Origin: an uncultured Verrucomicrobiales bacterium
GTDB lineage: Bacteria > Verrucomicrobiota > Verrucomicrobiia > Verrucomicrobiales > Akkermansiaceae
Reading direction: 5' to 3'
Assembly (NCBI GenBank): GCA_937885815.1
Contig: CALABM010000186.1
Coordinates: forward strand, 1-20,483
Length of the DNA stretch: 20,483 bases
In this document: positions 15,803 to 20,483 of the stretch, piece after piece
Position numbering within the stretch: the stretch's first letter is position 1
Layout of the letters: each line of letters starts with the position of its first letter
Translations under genes and position numbers: made by a program
The notes under the pieces: model-generated
Told to the model about the DNA's origin: nothing
The model's input: only the letters and a program-made list of their open reading frames with translations
Database searches by the model: none

Positions 15803-16681
15803 TCAACCCAGCGAATGGTATATCTTCAAGGCCGTTTCCGGCGTGCAGGAAATGGGCATAGCCCACGGCTCGCGGCGCAGCCACGTGCGCTGGCGCTTGG
15901 CATATTGGCGCGTGAGCAAGGCCAGAGCCGCCGTGAGCTCCGCCTTCGTAGTTTTACCGGCTAGATGCTCGCGGATGAGGCTTAGGCCGAGCGTTTTCTC
16001 CGCCGTAGGAGAAAGCGCCTCCGGCAGAGCCGCCACCTCTTCAATGGCGCCTGCCTCCAGCATCTGAGCAGCGCGGGCCGCGATGCGGGCGTCCAGCTCC
16101 GGCACCTCGCGGGTAAGGGAGAACCCCGGGCCACAGGCTTCCGGCTGCCAGTTGTTGCGCCAGTATGAAAGAGGCTTGCCGCCCAGCAGGACAATTTCCA
16201 GATTCCGCACCACATAACGCGGGTTCAGCAAGTTCGTGGCCGCGGCGCCTTCCGGGTCCACCTCCTGCAAGCGGCGCACGACTTCCTCCGGCGGCAGCGC
16301 TTCCAGCTGAGCCCGGAGCTCAGGGTCACTTGGCGGCGCCGGCGAAATGCCGTGCGATATAAATTTAACATACAGGCCACTGCCGCCCGTCACAATAGGC
16401 ACGGCACCGCGTGCCTGAATATCCGCTATGCACGCCTGCGCTCTGCGCGCGTGCGTAGCGGCATCATTATTCTCACTCACCTCCATCGTACCGATAAGGT
16501 GGTGAGGAATACCGCCCATTTCCTCCACTCCGGGGGCCGCCGTCAGCACGGGTATAGCACGGTACACCTGATAGGCGTCCGCGCTCACAATTTCAGCACG
16601 CCCTAAGAGCTGCGCCAGCTCCACCGCCACGCGGCTCTTACCGCAGCCGGTCGGCCCCAGAATGAAAATGGGTGCATTCAT
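15803..16681 (-). CDS. miaA: tRNA dimethylallyltransferase
   Basis: It adds a dimethylallyl group to N6 of A37 in tRNAs that read codons starting with U, the first step of ms2i6A formation, in the cytoplasm. The P-loop is GPTGCGKS (residues 9-16). SADAYQVYRAIP replaces the usual SADSxQVYRGM; the Asp and Gln used for tRNA and substrate contacts remain, but Ser is changed to Ala. GGSGLYVK (usual GGTGLYI/L), NPRYVVRNLEIV (usual NPRRVIRALEV) and RQYAKRQRTWLRR near the C terminus are all characteristic. Length of 292 residues is within the family range. It sits 6 bases after the pfpI-like gene and is probably co-transcribed with it. No convincing hairpin terminator is seen in the 146 bases between it and the MFS gene, which contain that gene's promoter. 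Confidence 0.93.
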   Translation of the reverse strand: MNAPIFILGPTGCGKSRVAVELAQLLGRAEIVSADAYQVYRAIPVLTAAPGVEEMGGIPHHLIGTMEVSENNDAATHARRAQACIADIQARGAVPIVTGGSGLYVKFISHGISPAPPSDPELRAQLEALPPEEVVRRLQEVDPEGAAATNLLNPRYVVRNLEIVLLGGKPLSYWRNNWQPEACGPGFSLTREVPELDARIAARAAQMLEAGAIEEVAALPEALSPTAEKTLGLSLIREHLAGKTTKAELTAALALLTRQYAKRQRTWLRREPWAMPISCTPETALKIYHSLG

Positions 16682-16687
16682 GAAGCG

Positions 16688-17233
16688 TCAACCACAGCAC
16701 ATCTCGCCGCGAAGCGTAGTCACATCCTTGCCAAGGTAAGCACCCAGCGCAAAGCCGAACTCCAGCGCCGCACCGGGACCACGCCCCGTCACGATATTGC
16801 CATCCGTCACAGCAGGAGCATCGGATATGGAAGCAGCCGTTTTGATATCAGAGGTCACGGCCTCAGCGGGATAGCAGGTAATATGGCGCCCGCCCAGCAC
16901 ACCGGCAGCCTCCAGCGCTATGGGTGCCGCACAAATGGCAGCCACCAGCTTACCTTCCGCATGCATGGCACGCACCAGCTCCAGCACCTCCGGTGTATCC
17001 CTCAGCAACCAGCTGGCAGCACCACCGGGCAGCACCACACCATCATAATCTTCAGGCTTCACTCCGGCCAGCAGGCGCTCCGCCTGCATCACCAGCCCAT
17101 GAGCCCCCTCCACTGCAAGCCCCTTCACGCCCGCAGTCTCCACACACACGCCCAGACGCCTCAGGATATCCACAGGCGCACTGAACTCTATTTCCTCAAA
17201 TCCGGGAGCCATTAATACTAATATTGGTCTCAT
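16688..17233 (-). CDS. DJ-1/PfpI family protein
   Basis: A class I glutamine amidotransferase-like fold protein of about 181 residues. MRPILVLMAPGFEEIE opens the protein and includes the conserved Glu; GVVLPGGAASW precedes helix formation; AAICAAPIALEAAG holds the nucleophile-elbow Cys (AxCAAP), as in DJ-1 and YajL; GRGPGAALEFGFAL ends the family region. Members act as protein or nucleic-acid deglycases, chaperones or redox sensors, and the specific activity here is not readable. The start is set at the ATG 17231-17233 because it directly precedes the conserved first strand; an in-frame ATG at 17275 would run through a plausible promoter. With that promoter the transcript would be leaderless or nearly so. 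It is the first gene of a pair with miaA. The CC near the C terminus (EMCCG) is unusual. Confidence 0.87.
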   Translation of the reverse strand: MRPILVLMAPGFEEIEFSAPVDILRRLGVCVETAGVKGLAVEGAHGLVMQAERLLAGVKPEDYDGVVLPGGAASWLLRDTPEVLELVRAMHAEGKLVAAICAAPIALEAAGVLGGRHITCYPAEAVTSDIKTAASISDAPAVTDGNIVTGRGPGAALEFGFALGAYLGKDVTTLRGEMCCG

Positions 17234-17240
17234 ATGCGCT

Positions 17241-17269
17241 AGTTTATCCCATTTCTCACTCATTCTCAA
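17241..17269 (-). promoter_or_regulatory. Promoter of the pfpI-like/miaA pair
   Basis: On the minus strand TTGAGA (17269-17264), 17-base spacer, TAAACT (17246-17241). The ATG follows only 7 bases after the -10, so transcription would start at or next to the start codon. Confidence 0.5.
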
Positions 17270-17310
17270 CCCCAAAATTCAAATTTATTGCAATTATTTA
17301 ACTTTTTAGC

Positions 17311-17339
17311 TTGACATCACTCAAACTTTTTCATATAAT
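17311..17339 (+). promoter_or_regulatory. Consensus sigma70 promoter of the outer-membrane protein gene
   Basis: TTGACA (17311-17316), 17-base spacer, TATAAT (17334-17339): both hexamers perfect. Predicted start near 17346 leaves a leader of about 96 bases, much longer than elsewhere in the window. Confidence 0.85.
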
Positions 17340-17355
17340 ACGCACGTGCAACTTA

Positions 17356-17395
17356 GAGTGCACTCCACATTTTAGCAATAAAACGGAGCACTCCG
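17356..17395 (+). promoter_or_regulatory. Structured leader of the outer-membrane protein gene
   Basis: The leader contains the 10-bp palindrome GAGTGCACTC (17356-17365) and the hairpin CGGAG-CA-CTCCG (17384-17395). The two elements can also pair with each other with a 2-base bulge. A role in mRNA stability or control is possible but unproven. Confidence 0.4.
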
Positions 17396-17441
17396 AGAAA
17401 GACACCAAAAGAAACAACTCACTACATCAAGAACAACATTT

Positions 17442-18416
17442 ATGAAGATTCGTTACTCACTCCTTGCCGCTGCGCTTCTCGTACCCGCTTATGCCGGTAC
17501 CGCTACCCCCCTTGTTGAGGTTACAGAGGCAGCTCCCGCTGCTAAGCGTCTGAGCGGCTCCATCACACTTGGCTATGATTCCAACTACACCGGCCGTGGT
17601 TATGTGGTATCCCACTCCGTGGCTGAAGGTGACAGCGTGTTTTACGGCGCTGTAAAGCTTAACTACGATTTGGGCAAGCCCGGCCAGTGGACCTTGGGCT
17701 CTACTGTTGCCTATCAGGTACCGACCTCCGGTCACAGACTTTACGGTGGCGGCGTGAAGCTCAGCCAGGCCACCCCCTTGGCTCCCGGCGTTGTAGCTCC
17801 TGCCGGCACTCGCGTTCCCATCGGCGACAAGAACATCGAGAACCAGTTCTCCCTCATCACTCAGGCTAACTATGCCAGCACAACCGGCCTGTGGAACATC
17901 TCCCTCGGTCACCACTTCACACACGGTGGTCTTCTGGGCGTGATGGCCAAGCACTACCGCGATCAGGGTGCTTCCGTTGTGAACGAAGTATTCATCGCTC
18001 CCGAGTGGACTCCCTACAAGTGGCTGAGCGTGGGCGTGAAGACCAGCTACTCCTTCCAGGGTATCACCGGCTGGTGGTTCGAGCCGTACGTAACCGTGAA
18101 GGCCCCCATCATCGGCACCCCCGAGGACATCAAGCTTCTTGGTGTTGTAACTCTGGGCATGAGCGCCACGGCTGACTACTTCGCTGACCCCTACAATGCT
18201 TGCGGCAACGGCTCTCAGGCTTTCTGGGTGAAGTTCTCCACCCCCTGGTTCGTGCGTGACAACCTCATCATCACTCCCTCCATCAGCTTCAACTGGCTGG
18301 GCAAGGGTGGTCTTGATGCCAACAAGCGCGCCGAGGCTCGTCCGCTTGACAACAGCGCTGTACCCTTCCGCAATTTCGGCGTGGTAGCCGGCATCAGCGC
18401 CACATACACATTCTAA
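17442..18416 (+). CDS. Outer-membrane beta-barrel protein
   Basis: A 324-residue exported protein. MKIRYSLLAAALLVPAYAGT is a clear signal peptide with cleavage expected after AYA. The mature part starts with SGSITLGYDSNYTGRGYVV, and the remainder shows alternating polar/hydrophobic strands rich in Tyr, Trp, Gly and Thr (QWTLGSTVAYQVP, LWNISLGHHFTHGG, LSVGVKTSYSF), ending GISATYTF with the terminal Phe of outer-membrane proteins. This fits a porin-like or structural barrel of about 12 to 14 strands; strand number is an estimate. A perfect promoter and a long structured leader suggest high, possibly regulated expression. No Shine-Dalgarno sequence precedes the ATG. Substrate or ligand cannot be told. 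It resembles the NYxxRG start of TorF-like putative porins only loosely. Confidence 0.82.
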   Translation: MKIRYSLLAAALLVPAYAGTATPLVEVTEAAPAAKRLSGSITLGYDSNYTGRGYVVSHSVAEGDSVFYGAVKLNYDLGKPGQWTLGSTVAYQVPTSGHRLYGGGVKLSQATPLAPGVVAPAGTRVPIGDKNIENQFSLITQANYASTTGLWNISLGHHFTHGGLLGVMAKHYRDQGASVVNEVFIAPEWTPYKWLSVGVKTSYSFQGITGWWFEPYVTVKAPIIGTPEDIKLLGVVTLGMSATADYFADPYNACGNGSQAFWVKFSTPWFVRDNLIITPSISFNWLGKGGLDANKRAEARPLDNSAVPFRNFGVVAGISATYTF

Positions 18417-18437
18417 TAAAAAAAGCCTGATTTTTAT
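18416..18437 (+). terminator. Weak AT-only hairpin after the outer-membrane protein gene
   Basis: A 7-bp stem made only of A-T pairs (18416-18422 with 18431-18437) around an 8-base loop, overlapping the stop codon. It is not a convincing terminator alone; the GC-rich hairpins at 18474-18527 may contribute. Confidence 0.25.
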
Positions 18438-18457
18438 CTGGTAAAGCAGAAAAGAGC

Positions 18458-18470
18458 TGCTATAATAGCA
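18458..18470 (+). promoter_or_regulatory. -10 box inside a palindrome, acyl-ligase gene
   Basis: A perfect TATAAT (18461-18466) lies inside the inverted repeat TGCTATAATAGCA. The best -35 candidates (around 18438-18443) match only 3 of 6 positions, so an activator may be needed. The half-site TGCTxT resembles that of the palindrome at 5397-5410. Confidence 0.45.
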
Positions 18471-18473
18471 ATA

Positions 18474-18527
18474 GGCTCCGATCTGCCATGAGCGGAGCCG
18501 CCTGCCCCACACAGGGCCGGGCGGCTC
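18474..18527 (+). ncRNA. Mutually exclusive hairpins in the leader of the acyl-ligase gene
   Basis: Hairpin A: 7 bp (18474-18480 with 18493-18499), 12-base loop. Hairpin B: 18495-18508 with 18514-18527, 13 of 14 positions paired with one G-T wobble, 5-base loop. They share 18495-18499, so only one can form. No T run follows B. Predicted transcription starts at about the first base of A. Confidence 0.45.
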
Positions 18528-18559
18528 TCTCACATGCAGAGCTGAAACTTATTACCTGA
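18488..18559 (+). CDS. Possible 23-residue leader peptide
   Basis: An ATG in the loop of hairpin A opens a 23-codon frame that covers hairpin B and stops 23 bases before the acyl-ligase ATG. The peptide (MSGAACPTQGRAAL...) is not enriched in any one amino acid, so classical amino-acid attenuation is not indicated. Only its position argues for it. Confidence 0.25.
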   Translation: MSGAACPTQGRAALSHAELKLIT

Positions 18560-18582
18560 CTAACAACAGCACAACAGATTTT

Positions 18583-20483
18583 ATGGCTGAACTCATCGTA
18601 TACGGCAAGGAAAATATCATACAGCCGGCCTTCTACATGCCCAACCGCATCAGCATTGAGGCTGGCAAGGCCATGCACAAGCTGCTGGGCGGCAAAGTAT
18701 GTTACCTCGTGGATCCCACATATCCGCCCGCACCGGAAATCATGGATTTCCTGAAGCGCAAGGACGTAGAGATTGAATACTTCGACTTCCGCAACACCAC
18801 CTCCCGCGCCGTGCGCGAACAGATTCTGGCGAAGTTCGCACAGGGTACCAGCGTGGTATTCCTGCCCGGGCAGGTAGCCAAGCACCGCGGTACATATTCT
18901 GATGTACCTTCTCCCTTCCTGCGCCACGTTGGCAGCCTGCACATCTCTCCTGTGCCGCTGTACCTCGGCTATTTCGGTGACAGTGTAAGAAACCTCTACC
19001 GCGAGGTGTACGAAGAAGGCTGCCATGAGGAGCTCTGCATCCTGCCCCAGCTGGCTCCCGGCCCGCAGACCGGTGAGCGCCTCATGAAAGTATGGCTGGA
19101 GACCGGCGCTGCCCGCTACGCTGACCAGCCCCTCCTTAAGGCATCCCTCACCACTCAGCTGGTAAAGGGCATCAAGGCACACCCAAATACGGAAATCATT
19201 GACGGCATGACCGGCAACACCCTGCCCTTCTTCAAGGCCTTGGGTGTCTCCATGACCGTGGCCAAGCTGCTGCGCAAGCGTGATGACAAGCGCATCGGCG
19301 TGATTCTGCCTCCGGGCCCGGGCGGTGTTATCGCCACGCTGAGCTGCTTGCTTGCCGGCATCACCCCCGTACTTATCAACTACGCTTCCTCCCGCGCTGC
19401 GTTCGAGAGCACCGTACGCCAGGCAGGGCTGAAGACCTTCATCACAGCGCGCAAGTTCATGCAGAAGCTGGACACCTTCCCCTGGCCGCCTGAGGATCAG
19501 CTCATTCTGGTGGAAGACCTGCTGAAGAACCTTTCCAAGCCCGCTCTCATCGCTAACGTGCTGCTGGCCAAGGCCGGCCCCGCCTCCGTGATTTGCAAGA
19601 TGTTCAACACGGACGCTCGCAAGGATACGGATGAAGCCGTCATGCTCTTCACCTCCGGCTCCTCCGGTGAGCCCAAGGGCGTGACCCTCACGCACCGCAT
19701 GATTCTTGCTAACACCTCCCAGTGCGCCTGCCGCTTGGAGCTGGAGGGCATGCGCTTCCTCGCCAGCCTTCCCATCTTCCACAGCTTCGGCATGACGGTG
19801 GCCATGATGCTGCCGCTGCTCACCGGCTGCCCGCTCTGCGCTTATCCGAACCCCACGGATGCCCGCACCATCAACGAGCTCATCCAGAAGTACCAGCTCT
19901 CCCTCGTGGTGGCCACCCCCACCTTCGCACGCGCTTACCTGCGCCGCGCAGACAAGGAAACCTACAAGAGCGTGCGCTACTTCGTGCTGGGCGCCGAGAA
20001 GCTGCAGCCTGATTTGGAGCGCGAGTTCCTGAACAAGTGCGACGTGAAGCTTCTGGAAGGTTACGGCCTCACGGAGACGGCTCCCGTTATTTCTGCTAAC
20101 ATGCCTGATGTGCCGCTCATCCCGGGCTCCAAGTTCTTCGTACCCGGCACCGTGGCACGAAGCGTGGGCGCCCTGCTGCCCGGCATCGCCATCCGTATCA
20201 CGGATGTGGATGACGACACCAAGGAACTTCCCCTCACCGAGCGCGGTATGGTATGGTTCAAGGGTGCCAACGTCTTCAGCGGTTATGTGGGCAAGCCCGA
20301 GCTGAACCACGACCTCTTCTGGAACGGCTGGTTCAAGACGGGCGATATCGGCCAGATGGATCTCAACGGCTTCCTGACACTCGGCGGCCGCCTCTCCCGC
20401 TTCTCCAAGATTGGCGGTGAAATGGTGCCGCACGAAGGTGTGGAGCTGGCACTCTGCCAGGGCTTTGAGCTGAGCGCCGAAGA
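18583..20483 (+). CDS. Aas-like acyl-AMP ligase with degenerate acyltransferase domain, 3' partial
   Basis: The frame stays open from the ATG at 18583 to the window edge (633 codons). Residues about 1-190 resemble a PlsC-type acyltransferase domain, but where HxxxxD is expected the sequence reads NRISIEAG, and the FPEGR position reads LPGQV, so catalytic residues appear lost. From about residue 230 comes an AMP-forming ligase: MLFTSGSSGEPKGVTLTH (adenylate-binding loop), LPIFHSFGMT, GYGLTETAPV, GWFKTGDIG and GRLSRFSKIGGEMV at the hinge before the C-terminal subdomain, which is cut off. This order matches the E. coli Aas protein, 2-acylglycerophosphoethanolamine acyltransferase/acyl-ACP synthetase, which recycles lysophospholipid at the inner membrane, minus the active acyltransferase. 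It likely activates fatty acids to acyl-ACP or acyl-CoA. An acyltransferase gene may lie beyond the edge. No Shine-Dalgarno sequence is seen. Confidence 0.85.
   Translation, partial: MAELIVYGKENIIQPAFYMPNRISIEAGKAMHKLLGGKVCYLVDPTYPPAPEIMDFLKRKDVEIEYFDFRNTTSRAVREQILAKFAQGTSVVFLPGQVAKHRGTYSDVPSPFLRHVGSLHISPVPLYLGYFGDSVRNLYREVYEEGCHEELCILPQLAPGPQTGERLMKVWLETGAARYADQPLLKASLTTQLVKGIKAHPNTEIIDGMTGNTLPFFKALGVSMTVAKLLRKRDDKRIGVILPPGPGGVIATLSCLLAGITPVLINYASSRAAFESTVRQAGLKTFITARKFMQKLDTFPWPPEDQLILVEDLLKNLSKPALIANVLLAKAGPASVICKMFNTDARKDTDEAVMLFTSGSSGEPKGVTLTHRMILANTSQCACRLELEGMRFLASLPIFHSFGMTVAMMLPLLTGCPLCAYPNPTDARTINELIQKYQLSLVVATPTFARAYLRRADKETYKSVRYFVLGAEKLQPDLEREFLNKCDVKLLEGYGLTETAPVISANMPDVPLIPGSKFFVPGTVARSVGALLPGIAIRITDVDDDTKELPLTERGMVWFKGANVFSGYVGKPELNHDLFWNGWFKTGDIGQMDLNGFLTLGGRLSRFSKIGGEMVPHEGVELALCQGFELSAE

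Noticed and set aside
17457..18533. 358-codon minus-strand frame opposite the outer-membrane protein
   Set aside because: The plus strand has a promoter, a signal peptide and a terminal Phe; the minus frame has none of these.
18460..20433. 657-codon open frame on the minus strand opposite the acyl ligase
   Set aside because: The plus frame carries all AMP-ligase motifs; the opposite frame lacks any recognisable domain.

Overview
The window looks like a contig from a gut-associated member of the Verrucomicrobiota, probably Akkermansia-like. This is an inference from the mixture of a large autotransporter, an outer-membrane barrel protein ending in Phe, DUF805 paralogues, an Ala/Pro/Lys-rich basic protein, GC-rich coding DNA, and sigma70-type promoters with almost no Shine-Dalgarno sequences. 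No rRNA or tRNA gene was seen that would fix the taxonomy. Bases 1 to about 324 do not fit: they are an antisense, Clostridia-type purine-biosynthesis fragment (AICAR formyltransferase) that joins directly into the middle of an autotransporter passenger domain through a short shared sequence, so the left end is probably a chimeric join.

Layout, left to right. (1) 1-324, purH-like fragment, minus strand. (2) 304-5298, autotransporter lacking its N terminus, followed by a strong hairpin terminator. (3) 5386-7934, three DUF805 membrane proteins with N-terminal zinc ribbons; the first two each follow the same kind of terminator-plus-promoter cassette, and a 43-codon ORF sits in front of the second. 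(4) 8032-10328, a secreted polysaccharide deacetylase and a histone-H1-like Pro/Ala/Lys-rich protein whose fifth-codon region carries a run of 13 C, then a strong terminator. (5) 10418-13545, an AT-richer restriction-modification module: a C5-cytosine methyltransferase with a large insertion and an MvaI/BcnI-type endonuclease with a long N-terminal extension. A nearly identical copy of the terminator lies on each side of it. (6) 13718-17269, minus strand: a sugar-porter MFS transporter with an extra periplasmic domain and an operator-like palindrome in its promoter, and a pfpI-like/miaA pair. (7) 17311-20483, plus strand: an outer-membrane barrel protein from a consensus promoter, then a structured leader and an Aas-like acyl-AMP ligase that runs off the end.

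The genes do not form one pathway. The cell-envelope theme is strong (autotransporter, deacetylase, barrel protein, DUF805 membrane proteins, acyl-ACP/phospholipid enzyme), with housekeeping genes (miaA) between. The most noteworthy structures are the terminator-bounded restriction-modification island, the poly-C tract whose loss or gain of one C would give immediate stops, the mutually exclusive hairpins ahead of the acyl ligase, and perfect palindromes embedded in three promoters.
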